Positions 10,727 to 21,465 of a stretch of DNA of 64,000 bases are shown one piece after another; the first letter of the stretch is position 1; every line of letters starts with the position of its first letter. The stretch is taken from contig JAACJK010000001.1 in the NCBI GenBank assembly GCA_013368325.1, positions 124,001 to 188,000 of the forward strand. Direction: 5' to 3'. The notes under the pieces are model-generated. The model saw only the letters and a list, made by a program, of their open reading frames with translations, was not told the origin of the DNA and made no database searches. This DNA is from Ephemerocybe angulata (Eukaryota; Basidiomycota; Agaricomycetes; Agaricales; Psathyrellaceae). The position numbers and the translations under genes were made by a program.

Positions 10727-11998
10727 ATGTCAGACGATCGCATCGAAGCCCTCTTCGAGAGGCTCATAGAAGCCCAGACAAAGACCAACGACCAGTTGAC
10801 CGCGCTGGCCGCAGCTCAAAACCAAGCCCGATCTGCACCTGCACCTGCTCCAGCCACCAACACCACCCAGGTTGGGGCTGTCAACGTGTCCACCGGCTCC
10901 AGTATGGCTCGCCCGGAGCCTTTCAAGGGAGGTTCCGCCGACGCCCGGCGATTCCTCCAGTACTACACCATGTGGGCCTGATCGAAGGAAGCTCCCCTCA
11001 ACAAGCTCAACACTACCACCGGCTTCCATGAGATCGCTCCCGAGCAGTGGATCATCCACGCCCTCTCGCTCCTGCAGGGGGAAGCCACGATATGGGCCGT
11101 CCGCTACCTCCAAGACATCGAGGCCCATGCCACCACCCAAGCCGCTGCTGCAACCGCTACCGCAGCCAACCAGACCGCTGTCCCCATCACCCCTTTCCCC
11201 TTCAGTGGATCGTGGGACGAGTTCGTCAAGGCCTTCAAGGCCCGCTTCATGGCCTCGGACGACAACGCCGAAGCCCAGAGGGAACTCGAGTCCATCACCC
11301 AGGGCAACAAGACGGTTGCGCAGTACGCAGCGCGCTTCCAGGAGGTCTCCGGACGCACGGACTACTCCGAGTCGGACCTTGGCCATCGCTTCAAACAGGG
11401 CCTCTCCAAGGACGCCCGTGCCTGGTTGACCATGGCCTCCTTCGCCAAGGCACCCGCCACCTTCGAGGAGCTTGTCCAGCTCGCTGTCAAGGTTGACTTC
11501 CACATGCGCGACAGCATGGCGGAAGGCCCTCGTACCAAGGGTTCCACTGCCTACTCCCCTCCCACTGCCGCTCGCGACCCCTACGCCATGGATGTCGACG
11601 CTAGTCGAAGCTCGACGGCTCGCACCCGCGAAGACTTCACCAAGCTCATGCGAGGTCGCTGCTACGGGTGCGGCTCCAAGGCCCACCTGAAGTCGGCAGG
11701 AGGACACGAGGCCACCAAGTGTGGATACTGCGCCCGCATCGGGCACATCGAGGCCGTCTGCCAGGACAAGTACCTAGGCAACGAGAAAGGCCGAGGAGCC
11801 CGACGCTCCCAGAAGGCAGCTGCCACGACCAGCGACACCCCCTTCACCCTCTTCCCAGGCGAGACCTCTGCCCCCAACGTCTCGTCCCCTGCCCCTTCGA
11901 CGACGCCCGAGGACCCTAGGTTCACACGCCTAGAGGCTGCCCTCGCCGAACAGAACCGTCTCTTTGGGCTCCTCGCCAACGACAAGCCGGGTTTTTGA
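10727..11998 (+). CDS. gag: Gag polyprotein, interrupted by one in-frame stop
   Basis: The frame starts MSDDRIEALFERLIEAQ, with a predicted N-terminal coiled coil and an Ala/Pro linker. The capsid-like part includes FKGGSADARRFLQYYTMWA and FSGSWDEFVKAFKARF, and two nucleocapsid cysteine clusters follow, one irregular (CYGCGSKAHLKSAGG) and one canonical CCHC (CGYCARIGHIEAVC). A TGA at 10979-10981 interrupts the frame about 84 codons in; the same frame then continues without further stops to 11996-11998. A single base change would explain the stop. The frame ends directly at a possible -1 frameshift site leading into pol. Confidence 0.85.
11989..11998 (+). promoter_or_regulatory. Candidate -1 ribosomal frameshift site, GGGTTTT before the gag stop
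   Basis: In the gag frame the bases read G GGT TTT TGA, a heptamer of the X XXY YYZ type placed immediately before the stop. Slipping back one base enters TTG at 11995, the first codon of the open pol frame. Pol has no ATG near its beginning. No downstream pseudoknot was worked out. Confidence 0.55.
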
Positions 11999-14900
11999 AG
12001 CGGGTGCCCGTCCGTGCTGCCGCACGCGTACCCATCGCTATGTGTTCCACCTCCTCCTATGACTCCATCTCATCATGTACCATTAGTTCTATTCGTGAAA
12101 TCGATCCTACTTCAGACCATTTCCGAGTACGAACAACGTTGAGAGGTCGCAACAGGAGCACTAGCTCAGCAGCCATGATAGATTGTGGGGCCACCGCCCT
12201 CTTTCTTGACCACCCTTTTGTCCAAAAGCATCACATCACAACCTTCCCGCTCCGTCACCCCATCCTCCTTCGCAACATTGATGGCTCCCCAAACACTGCC
12301 GGGGACATCACCCACTTCGCGCGTCTTCACCTCACAGTCGGACCCCACAACCGCTGGACAGACTTTCTTGTCACCGACCTAGGAGGCGAGAACATCATCC
12401 TGGGGCTCCCCTGGCTTCGCCAGGTTAACCCAGAGATCGACTGGACAAAGGGTATTGTGCGCATCAACCCCCGAGCCACCATCGAGGACGTTCCTGAGGA
12501 CCCGAACCCGAGCTACGCTCTGGGGGAACCGTCCAACGGATCTGTCCTGGAAGAGATCTATGCCTCGAGCGCACCCCCGGACCCCATCGCATCCGTTCCA
12601 GAGCTCCTACCCTCACGCCGTCATCCCCGCGCCTCGGTAGAGGAGGTGCCGGAGGAAAGACATCCGTGTTTGGACTTAGGGGAACCCTCTGACGGAGCGA
12701 TTCTGGAGGAGATCTACGCCTCTTGGCCCACGCTCCCCAGCTCTCCAACTCCTGAACCTGCCCCACCGTCGCCGCCCCCTCCTGTGGAAGAGAAGCCCGA
12801 AACCCCCTTCTGCCGAATCCGTGCTAACCGAACTACTCGACGCCGCTGGCTTCGAGCCGGTATCATCGAGCGCACGGATGAGGAACTGTGGTGTTCGGCT
12901 GGCTTCACCTACTCCCAGAAGATCGCTGAGGACGCGAAGAAAGGTAAACCGGAGAGAACGCTCGAGGAGATCATCCCTGCCCACTACCGAGAACACGCCG
13001 CCGTCTTTTCTGAGCAAGAGTCTACTCGACTTCCAAGCCACAAGGACTGGGATCATGCCATCGAGCTCACACCCGGCGCTCCAGCCAACATCCGCACCAA
13101 AATCTACCCCATGTCCCTAGATGAACAAGCCGTGCTCGATACATTCCTCCAGGAGAACCTCGCCAAAGGATACATCCAGCCCTCCAAGTCGCCCATCTCC
13201 TCCCCTGTTTTCTTCATCAAGAAGAAGGACGGAACTCTCCGCTTCATCCAGGACTACCGCCGTCTCAACGAGTACACCATCAAGAACCGCTACCCACTCC
13301 CTCTCGTCGCCGATATCATCAGCCGTCTCCGAGGTGCCAAGTACTTCACCAAGTTTGACGTCCGCTGGGGATACAACAACGTCCGCATAAAGGAGGGAGA
13401 TGAATGGAAAGCTGCGTTCGCCACCAGTCGAGGCCTCTTTGAACCCAAAGTCATGTTTTTCGGTCTAACCAACTCACCTGCCACATTCCAGGGCCTCATG
13501 AACTCGATCTTCTCAGATCTGGTCGCCTCCGGCAAGGTGGCGGTCTACCTCGACGACATCCTCATCTTCACCATGGACCTGGAAGAACACCGCCGCATCA
13601 CCCACGAAGTCCTCCGTCGCCTGCGACAGCACGACCTCTACCTACGTCCTGAGAAGTGTGAGTTCGAGAAGGAGGAGATTGAGTATCTGGGTATGGTTAT
13701 CCGAGAGGGAGAGGTGAGCATGGACCCTGCCAAGGTCCAAGCCGTCCGTGGCTGGCCCGTACCGCGCAACGTCCGCGAAGTCCGAGGATTCCTGGGCTTT
13801 GCCAACTTCTACCGCCGCTTCATCAAGGACTTCTCCAAAGTCGCCCGCCCGCTCCATGACCTCACCAAGAAGAACACCCTGTTCGAATGGACTGACGAAC
13901 GCCAACAAGCCTTCGAAACCCTCCGTGACGCCTTTATCTCGGCCCCTGTCCTCGCTCTCTGGGATCCTGACCGCCCTACTCGCATCGAAGTCGATGCCTC
14001 TGGCTTCGCCACCGGAGGTGCCCTTCTCCAGCAAGCCGCTGATGGCGCCTGGCATCCTGTCGCCTTCCGATCAGCGTCTATGGACCCAGCTCAGCGAAAC
14101 TACGAGATCTACGACCGGGAGATGCTAGCCATCATCGAAGCCCTCAAAGATTGGCGCCCGTTCCTGGAAGGTCTCCCTGACACCTTCGGGATCGTAACCG
14201 ATCATGCTAACCTGAAGTACTGGCGCACTGCCCAAGATCTGGCACGACGACAGGCGAGATGGGCTCTGTACCTCTCTCGCTTCGACTTCCGTCTCGAACA
14301 CCGCCCGGGTGCCGCTAACACCCAAGCTGACCCCCTCTCGCGCATGCCCCACCATCATGTCTCGGACTCTGACGACAACACCCAGCGTACTGTCCTCCGC
14401 CCTGAACACTTCGCCAAACTCGCAGCTGCTTCCCAGTTCACCAACCCCCTAGAAGACCAAATTCGTCGCGCGAGTGCACGCGAATCTGTGGTCTTGGGAG
14501 GGCTAGAGAAGCTGCGCAAGTTTGGACCCCAGAAACTCGTCAACGGGTTGACAGAGTGGACAGAGGAGAACGGGTTAGTACGGTTCAGAGGCAAGGTATA
14601 CGTCCCAGCAGATGATGAACTCCGGCGAGAGGTGGTGAAGCAGTGCCACGATGACCCCACTTCAGGCCATCCTGGGAACCATGCAACCCTCGAACGAGTC
14701 GAGCGGTTGTACTGGTGGCCCACGATGCGCGCTTTTGTGAAGAAGTACGTCGAAGGCTGTGATCTCTGTGCTCGACGCAAGCATGCCCAGCACCCTCGTG
14801 CCCTCACCCAGCCCATGGACGTCCCGGAAGGCCCTTGGGAGGCTGTTGGAGTTGACCTCATCACACAGCTACCACCTGCCCATGGCTTCGATGCAGTCAT

Positions 14901-15915
14901 CGTCTTCACCGACTTCTTCACCAAGCAGATCCACGCACTCCCCTGCTCCTCCACCATCTCGACTGAAGGTGTCGTTGACATCTACTACCGAGAGATCTTC
15001 CGCCTCCACGGTTTGCCCCTTCGTTTCATCAGCGACCGAGGGCCCCAGTTCGCCTCTAACGTCATGCGCACTCTCCTCCAACGCCTCGGGATTGGATCCA
15101 ACCTCACAACGGCCTACCACCCTCAGGCAAATGGCCAGACTGAGCGTGCAAACCAGGAAGTCGAGAAGCACCTTCGCTTCTACGTCAGTCGACGACAGGA
15201 CGATTGGGACCAGCACCTCCCTATGGCTGAGTTCGTTATCAACTCCCGCATCCACTCTGCTCATAACCGCTCCCCCTTCGAGGTTATCTACGGCTACTCC
15301 CCCCACTTCAACATTCCCATCGGCGCTACCACCGGAGTCCGCGGTGTCGACAAACGCATCCAGGACCTTCTAGACACCCGGAAAGACGTCGAAGCGGCCT
15401 TACGAATGGAGAAAGCCCGCCAGAAGACGACCTTTGAAGCTGGGAAATGGACAGCACACACCTTCGCCGTGGACGACTACATCTGGCTCAGCGCCAAGAA
15501 CATCAACATCAAGGTGCCCACTCGAAAGCTTGGGGACTTCCAGCTTGGCCCCTACAAGGTCATTGAGAAGGTCGGCGACCTTGACTACCGCCTCGCACTC
15601 CCTCAGTCTCTATCCCGCCTCCATCCTGTCTTCCACGTCGACAAGCTTAGTCCCTGGAAAGGGAACGACACCAACGGCATCCTACCTCCCCCACCAGAGC
15701 CTGTTGAACTCGAGGACGGGACAGAGTTTGAAGTTCAGGACGTGCTGGACAGTAGGGAGGTCAAGCGTGGACGAAAGCGCTGGGTCGAATACCTCATCAG
15801 CTGGAAGGGCTACAACGACAGCGAGAACTCTTGGGAACCCCTTACCAACCTTGGGAATGCAGCTGAAGCCGTCGCGGAGTTCCACCTTCGACACCCCACG
15901 GCACCCCGACCATAG
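11995..15915 (+). CDS. pol: Pol polyprotein: protease, RT, RNase H, integrase, chromodomain
   Basis: An unbroken frame of 1,306 codons. Protease: an unusual IDCGAT (about residues 62-67) where D-S/T-G is usual, followed by ENIILGLPWL. Reverse transcriptase: FIQDYRRLNEYT, FTKFDVRWGYNN and the catalytic YLDD at about 517-520. RNase H: IEVDASG (about 666) and DREMLAI. Integrase: zinc-binding H-H-C-C (HDDPTSGHPGNH to GCDLC, about 885-926), then D (GVDLIT), D (ISDRGPQF) and E (GQTER), with exactly 35 residues between the second D and the E. C-terminus: chromodomain VQDVLDSR...WVEYLISWKGY...SWEP, which in this class steers integration to chromatin. It sits in the -1 frame relative to gag, so it is probably made as a Gag-Pol fusion. 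Confidence 0.95.
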   Translation: MKRVPVRAAARVPIAMCSTSSYDSISSCTISSIREIDPTSDHFRVRTTLRGRNRSTSSAAMIDCGATALFLDHPFVQKHHITTFPLRHPILLRNIDGSPNTAGDITHFARLHLTVGPHNRWTDFLVTDLGGENIILGLPWLRQVNPEIDWTKGIVRINPRATIEDVPEDPNPSYALGEPSNGSVLEEIYASSAPPDPIASVPELLPSRRHPRASVEEVPEERHPCLDLGEPSDGAILEEIYASWPTLPSSPTPEPAPPSPPPPVEEKPETPFCRIRANRTTRRRWLRAGIIERTDEELWCSAGFTYSQKIAEDAKKGKPERTLEEIIPAHYREHAAVFSEQESTRLPSHKDWDHAIELTPGAPANIRTKIYPMSLDEQAVLDTFLQENLAKGYIQPSKSPISSPVFFIKKKDGTLRFIQDYRRLNEYTIKNRYPLPLVADIISRLRGAKYFTKFDVRWGYNNVRIKEGDEWKAAFATSRGLFEPKVMFFGLTNSPATFQGLMNSIFSDLVASGKVAVYLDDILIFTMDLEEHRRITHEVLRRLRQHDLYLRPEKCEFEKEEIEYLGMVIREGEVSMDPAKVQAVRGWPVPRNVREVRGFLGFANFYRRFIKDFSKVARPLHDLTKKNTLFEWTDERQQAFETLRDAFISAPVLALWDPDRPTRIEVDASGFATGGALLQQAADGAWHPVAFRSASMDPAQRNYEIYDREMLAIIEALKDWRPFLEGLPDTFGIVTDHANLKYWRTAQDLARRQARWALYLSRFDFRLEHRPGAANTQADPLSRMPHHHVSDSDDNTQRTVLRPEHFAKLAAASQFTNPLEDQIRRASARESVVLGGLEKLRKFGPQKLVNGLTEWTEENGLVRFRGKVYVPADDELRREVVKQCHDDPTSGHPGNHATLERVERLYWWPTMRAFVKKYVEGCDLCARRKHAQHPRALTQPMDVPEGPWEAVGVDLITQLPPAHGFDAVIVFTDFFTKQIHALPCSSTISTEGVVDIYYREIFRLHGLPLRFISDRGPQFASNVMRTLLQRLGIGSNLTTAYHPQANGQTERANQEVEKHLRFYVSRRQDDWDQHLPMAEFVINSRIHSAHNRSPFEVIYGYSPHFNIPIGATTGVRGVDKRIQDLLDTRKDVEAALRMEKARQKTTFEAGKWTAHTFAVDDYIWLSAKNINIKVPTRKLGDFQLGPYKVIEKVGDLDYRLALPQSLSRLHPVFHVDKLSPWKGNDTNGILPPPPEPVELEDGTEFEVQDVLDSREVKRGRKRWVEYLISWKGYNDSENSWEPLTNLGNAAEAVAEFHLRHPTAPRP

Positions 15916-15935
15916 TCATCGAGGACGATGAGTTC

Positions 15936-15949
15936 TAGGAGGGGGGTAA
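15936..15949 (+). promoter_or_regulatory. Polypurine tract
   Basis: TAGGAGGGGGGTAA directly precedes the 3' LTR, the position of the plus-strand primer in LTR retrotransposons. Confidence 0.75.
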
Positions 15950-16499
15950 TGTCGTGAACACCGGTCAGCCCACCTATTTTCTCTTCTTTTCCTTTCATTT
16001 CTTCCTTTACTATTCATTCGTGCGCATTCCTGCACACTCTTGCACACCTTTGCACACCCTTGCACACCTTCACACTGCCTTCGCTCTTCTGAGCCTTCCC
16101 CTCACTTCATGCACAGCACGTTCGTGCTTCTTATTCTCGTGCACAGCACGTTCACACCTTGTTCACACCTTTGTTCTCAGGCGCACTGCCCGCGCGCTGC
16201 CTTTTAGTCATATCGACTCATATGGACTCTATTGTTCTTTGGATCATTCTATTGTTCTATTTTCGTTCGAGATCATCTGGACACATATATACTCGTAGCT
16301 ACTCGTTCATTATTCCCCACTTGATCTCTTTGACTATACAGGTACATAGTCGCTTCGCTCCTATTCCCTGTATTCTATTTACCTTTGACTATACAGCTCT
16401 TGTATCTGCATCGCTGCTCGTCGCTCGTCCGACCTCTGCTCCTCTGCTCTCTGCTCTCTGCTCGTCGCTCGTCCGACATCAGCCGGCGTCTTCGCCACA
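15950..16499 (+). repeat. 3' LTR (550 bp)
   Basis: Reads the same as the 5' LTR throughout by eye and ends in ACA, followed by the second CGCCC target copy at 16500-16504. Confidence 0.95.
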
Positions 16500-16504
16500 C
16501 GCCC

Positions 16505-17739
16505 CCCAGTGTTCTAATCTCACGCGGACTTGATTTGGAGGCTGAACAGTGCGTACCACTTTTTCTCTCCGCCCTCGGTTACACTAAAGATATCTGTTAG
16601 ACGTTCCCTCAGAACAGAAATGAAACAAACCTGGACTCACTCAAGAGACAGGGAACTAACGCGTATACAGCTCCGTTCAAACGCCCTCATACGGAAGATC
16701 GACGCATGGTATCAAATTCTCCAGCTCTACATCCCATCAACAATCCTTCTGCGCCAGAAAGCAACGGGCCCCACAACCGTCCCGCCGTACGATCTCCCGA
16801 TTTGGCTACCATCTCAAATTGGGCGTCAAGCGGCTGTCGACGCCCGATTGACCGAGATCGAATTTCAGCTTCGAACGGCGCAAGCGCAGGAGGCACTCAC
16901 CAATCTGAGAAGATGTTTACAGCGCCGGATAACGGTCTATGATCTGAAGAACCGATGGCTCCGTGGGCAATCGCCTAACACAAAGGCGCTTAATCTACTT
17001 GGGAATATCGAGTCTCAAATCACAACCGCTCGTGACGAATACCGACAGGCGCGTGTTGCCATCCTATCTCTGGCGGACATGATGGGAAAGGTCGGTCTCG
17101 AGGCCTTCTATCGTCCGCTTGAGGACAATGATGTCAGGGCAATGGCGAGCCCGGTGCTGGATAGGGAGCCAGAGACGATGACTTTGAAGCAGCTCGAAAA
17201 GGCAAAGAGGAGTACAGGAGAGACAGGACGTACCGTATCGTGGATCTGGAGGCATGCATCTGCATCGGAGGATAATCACACAGAATACGAGGCTGAAGGT
17301 GAGCAAGAAGTCCTTAATGCGAAATCCTGACTTACCCTGCGCAGCTATAAAGGTCGAATGGGCGAAGTCGAGGGCCAGGGCCATGCGCTATCAAGAGGAG
17401 GTGCTTATCGTCAGGGAGGAAATGAGACGCACGGTGCGATTCTTTTCCTGGAAGGAGAAGGAGTGGTATAAATGTGGCGAGGCGAGAGGGAAGCATGGGC
17501 CGATAGAGGAACACTACAACGAAGGCCTACAGGCATATGCGAAGAGGCAGGGCGCTATATGTCTTGGACTCCGGAAGAAGTTTGAGCACATGTGGAGCGG
17601 TGTGGACGGTGCAATTGCGACTGCGAAAGAAGAGATCGCGAACCCAGCCTTATTTTACGAGAAGCACAAAGTAGAGGCGGAGGTACAGCCTGTCGCGTCG
17701 GTGGATGTTGAAATGTCGTCTGAGTTGCTGAACGATTAA
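16505..17739 (+). pseudogene. KDZ transposase, 3' part (after LTR retrotransposon)
   Basis: The codons at 16505-16548 continue exon 7 of the gene that starts at 5608 (PPSVLISRGLDLEAEQ across the repaired junction). Exons 16601-17298 and 17345-17739 follow after GTGCGT...GTTAG and GTGAGC...GCGCAG introns in matching phases. Sequence marks of KDZ C-termini are present: EQRSLRTEMKQTW, RSNALIRKIDAWYQI, DLPIWLPSQ, AIKVEWAKSRARAMRYQEEV, FFSWKEKEWYKCGEA, EGLQAYAKRQG. The frame ends at TAA 17737-17739. Without the retrotransposon the reconstructed gene would be about 1,050 codons. The 3' half is now cut from its promoter. Confidence 0.85.
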
Positions 17740-17944
17740 AGAGGTCATTGTTAGTATGGAATAAATTAGCTGTCAGAGAGTCCAATGTGATGATTTTGGT
17801 GCGATTGGTGAGGTTGAAGAGAATGAGGACTTGGGATGAGCTTCGGGATTTCAATGAAGCTCAAACACCGTCATGGGTGCGCAGTTATGGGATGGAATAT
17901 TCTCAATGCCGTGGATAGGTGGCGCTAGTCTCCGCTTTAAATAC

Positions 17945-19205
17945 GCCAGGCCGTGGTGCAAGCCTTCGGGTGCATTGCTATTATACTGTGGTGCACCATA
18001 CCGTGGTGCGCGGCTTTGAGTGCATGGATATCCATGTCATGGTGCGCGCTTTTTTTGGTATGTAGCCAATGCTACTGTAAGAACAGAGCCAACAAACTCT
18101 CCGATTACAACAGTCGCTTGAGAGAGCTAACGACATTGTCATGATATATTTACGCTCACTTACTCGATTTTAGCAAGGCCCCGGCTGTCACTGAAGGCTC
18201 AGGAACATGGTGTACATTGAATATGTCGTGGTACGCACTTCCTAGAGCCATGTCGTGCGCGGTTTGTGTGGTTGAGATATCAAGGACAGCGTTAAGCGCC
18301 GTGATCTAGTTCCCTGAATATGAGCGCCGTGGTGCCCGGTTTTGGTGCTGGAAATATCGAAGCCACCGTGTAATCAGAAATAAGCGCCCTGATTCCGTGG
18401 TGCACGATCCTGGGTGCATGGTATCTCCGTTAAGCGCTGTGATTCCGTGGTGCACGATCCTGGGTGCATGATATGTCCGTTAAGTTCTGTGATTCCGTGG
18501 TGCACAATCCTTGGTGCATGATATCTCCGGTAACTGCTGTGATTCCGTGGTGCACGATCCTGGGTGTATGGTATGTCCGTTAAGCGCCGTAGTTTCACGG
18601 TACACAATCCTGAGTCGTTAAGCGCTGTGATTCCGTGGTGCACGATCCTGTGTGGCATATCGTATCCGTTAAGCGCCGTAGTTTCGCGGTACACGATCCT
18701 GAGTGCACGGTAAATTGATCTATTTAAAACGGTGTGGTGGGCAGACCTAGGTGCACAGTTTTGGGTGCATGAATATCGATATAACGAGGGCGACGGGATG
18801 CACTATTCTGGGTGCATGGTGTATCAATGCAACGAGGGCGCCATTGGGTTCAATTCTGGGTGCATTCTGGGTGCATGAGGTATTTACGTATTCAGGGCGC
18901 CAGCCGGGGCGCACAGTCTTGGGTGCATACAGACATCAATTTATGGGTACCGTGGTGCAAGGTTCTCTAAGGGCATAAGCGCCGTGGTGCAAGGCCTGGT
19001 GTGCACAGGTCTATTGGAATCCGGGTGCCGTGGTGCAAGGATTTAAGGGCATGGACCAACCATTCCCCAAGACCTGCATCAATGCGCATAAGCGCCGTGG
19101 TGCAAGGCCTGGTGTGCACAGGTCTATCGGAATCCGGGTGCCGTGGTGCAAGGATTTAAGGGCATGGGCCAACCATTCCCCAAGACCTGCATCAATGCGC
19201 GCATA
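17945..19205. repeat. Degenerate tandem array, 50-bp core unit, plus a 113-bp duplication
   Basis: From about 18381 to 18700 a unit of exactly 50 bp repeats (copies start at 18431, 18481, 18531, 18581), with the core TTAAGCGCTGTGATTCCGTG then GTGCACGATCCTGGGTGCAT. Inside each unit TGCAC and GTGCA face each other as an inverted pair. Looser relatives (GCCGTGGTGCAAGG) extend from 17945 to 19205. At 18975-19087 and 19088-19200 a 113-bp block is tandemly duplicated with few changes. Open frames here (for example 18374-18694 minus) are just the repeat read in frame. Confidence 0.85.
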
Positions 19206-19606
19206 GCCCAGATCCTGTGAATGCGAGCGCTATCATTCGCGAGGGATGTTTATGTCGGTGTAGCCGACCTTCATTTCCATGTCTATTACAGGCACCCCCG
19301 TGCCCGTGAAGGTATCGCGGAGGAGGGACGTGCAGTATCCCAGGCAAGGCACCGTGTGGCCTGCCCAAAAAAGCTGGCCCGATCCATCTCTGAGCCCCAA
19401 TCGGTACAGATCTACACCAAAAATCCAATCCTCACTAGCGAGGTGTCAAATCAAAGTTCTTTCTCGAAGCTGAAGTGTTACCCCCAATGGGCAGAGGAGG
19501 GCGGGGGCGATGGCGGCCAAGGCGCGCAAATGGGACCTGTGGGAAGGAATCTGAGAGCCATGCTTCTTTGACGGGAAGGGCAACGATTGATACACCATGC
19601 CATCAA
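19206..19606. other. Unassigned stretch, no gene supported
   Basis: Overlapping open frames on both strands at 19192-19571 show no recognisable motif, and I could not find a coherent spliced model. Confidence 0.3.
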
Positions 19607-20127
19607 CTAGGGGATTGGGTTTCTTCGTAGTGGAATGTGCACCACCATATCGACTTCCGTCAGCGTTTTTTGATACACCTGGCGGACAAGTACAGGTGGA
19701 ATAGCGGGCTCAGGTTGGCCTAAGAGTTTGAGCGAGCGATTGCGTGTCGTGAAGCATCGCGTGAGATAGTGAAGGGATTCTGGCAGTCTCCCTCCTTCCT
19801 TGGGGCTCGAAGAACGTCGTTTTATGACGCGAAGAAGTGCCGATTGCAGCATATAGCGTATTCGTTTCAAGATTACGGACATGTAGAGTCTACATGATCA
19901 AAGCCTAGTACTGGAATTCGCCTCTCGCGTCAGGGATTCCAGGTTCAGGTAGATGGGGCAGACAAACCTTGTGGTCCATATTCTACCTCATCCTCGTGAA
20001 AATACACCCGACCCTCTATTCCAAGTTCTTCGTCGAGTAGCTCATGCGATGTGGTGGCTGTCGTGGTCCAGGAGCAAATTGAAAAAGCGACACGGCATGG
20101 CGATTCGAACACCGTGATCTTCGGCAT
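19607..20127 (-). CDS. Possible hypothetical gene, two exons, unrecognised
   Basis: Two minus-strand frames may be exons of one gene: 19945-20127 (MPKITVFESPCRVAFSICSW..., ending acidic HEDEVEYGP) and 19607-19882 (RIRYMLQSALLRVIKRRSSS...). An intron could lie between about 19882 and 19970, but I could not fix splice sites with matching phase. The second part is basic and helical. No family is recognised and this may not be a gene. Confidence 0.3.
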
Positions 20128-20694
20128 TTAGCGGGATAAGATGGTCGGTTCTTATCTTATCTTATACCGTCCCACTGCAGGGGAGTAAACGACGTAACTT
20201 GGATCTGTGGCCCCCATTCAGAAATTCCTGCGACGGAGTATGCAGAGTATGTCAATGCCGCAGATTCGAAGGGCCCAGCGGCAAGGCCCGGCCCTGCTGA
20301 ACGTTCATCGGTTCCGAAAGCTGATTTATCGCTTACGCCGCTGCGGACTGCACATGTACATACCCTTTCTCCTCAACCTGACTAGAATCTAGGCGAGACC
20401 CGTATCAATGCAGCCCACCTCCTGTCCATTGTCGATTCAGAAACCAGATCGACTAGAGGTATGTGTTCCGACACTAAGAATAGAGATATCCGTGATTAGC
20501 GCCCATCAACCGACCTAGTGTCGGAGCGCGCCGCTAGAGTCGCGTTGTTTCCCGTATAGAGGGAGTGTGGCAAACTGCGAGTCAGGCGGGAGACGTAGGA
20601 TCACTAAAATATAGGGGTGGTGTGGATGTGCATAAGTAGGCCTGCATGTCCGTGGCCAGTGTCTGCATCAAACTCCCTCACTATTTCGACACTC

Positions 20695-21465
20695 ATGGTT
20701 CTCACCCACAACAGGCTCCTGTCTACCACTATAGGTACGCCTCGCCCTCCATATTATTATTTGATAAATTCCTAATTATACGCTCGGTTCAGGCGTCCTG
20801 GCAGTTATTCTTAATGCACGCCCAGCGAACGCGATTCCACCCGGAGCTGTAGCCCTCGCCGAATGGTTCGACCACACCCTCCCTCGTATATTCCCAAATA
20901 CCACAGATGGCTGGCAGGAATGCTTTGAAGATGGGACTTTCCACCCGAATGTGGTAGGATCGTACAACACCCTCCCCATAAACGGTCTCGCCGAGCTAAA
21001 GGTCAGGTCCCCGGTCGTTTGTAACTCACTCAATGCTGAACTCCAATAACCTTCACCTTTCAGGGATTCGCGGCTTTGATCAGCTCTCTCGCCATGGAGA
21101 AACTTGAGTATTTCGTCCTCGAGCCGACAGCAACTGTGGCATTCGCTACAGACGAAGCCGGGTGCGCCATATTCCAATACACAATTCGCATTAGCTAACG
21201 ATATCCACACCTTTTTAGACACTCGGGTCTTATCACATACACCGGCAAGTCGAGCTTGAAAACCAAGTCCGGTGCCGTCTACACGGATGGGTTGTCCTCG
21301 GTATCTGTGACTGTGGAATGGGACGAGGCGTTGCAGAAAAGGGCGATTACTGTGTGGAAGGAAGTGTCTACGCCGCCGAACTTCCCTAACTATCCATGGG
21401 ATGTCTTGACTGCGGCGGAGCAGCACAGTGAACCATCTACGCGGAGGGCGGTTGGGGATTTATAA
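20695..21465 (+). CDS. Secreted hypothetical protein (paralog of the 42.3-kb gene)
   Basis: Four exons (20695-20734, 20793-21001, 21064-21161, 21219-21465) join in phase with typical introns; the last has branch-like GCTAAC. The first 27 residues form a signal peptide (hydrophobic TTIGVLAVILNA, small residues before IPPGA). The mature part has AEWFDHTLPRIFPNTTDGW, EYFVLEPTATVAFATDEAG, KTKSGAVYTDG and a C-terminal VWKEVSTPPNFPNYPWD. The same order of motifs is found in the minus-strand gene at 42306-43007, which confirms the exon model. Length about 197 residues. The fold might be NTF2/SnoaL-like given size and alternating strands, but that is a guess. Confidence 0.75.

Larger units (their letters stand above)
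9729..16499 (+). mobile_element. Ty3/gypsy chromovirus LTR retrotransposon, 6,771 bp
   Basis: Two 550-bp LTRs that look identical base for base flank gag and pol in the order protease, reverse transcriptase, RNase H, integrase, chromodomain, which defines a chromovirus. A 5-bp target duplication and a polypurine tract next to the 3' LTR complete the structure. Identical LTRs mean the insertion is recent. It lies in the sense orientation inside exon 7 of the KDZ gene; excising it while keeping one CGCCC restores a continuous KDZ frame. The gag frame carries one in-frame stop, so this copy is probably not autonomous in its present form. Confidence 0.95.

Noticed and set aside
10730..11746. 338-codon minus-strand frame over gag
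   Set aside because: Antisense shadow of the GC-rich gag frame; the plus strand encodes zinc knuckles and the expected gag order.
18374..18694. 106-codon minus-strand frame in the tandem array
   Set aside because: It simply reads the 50-bp repeat; there is no start context, splice structure or motif.
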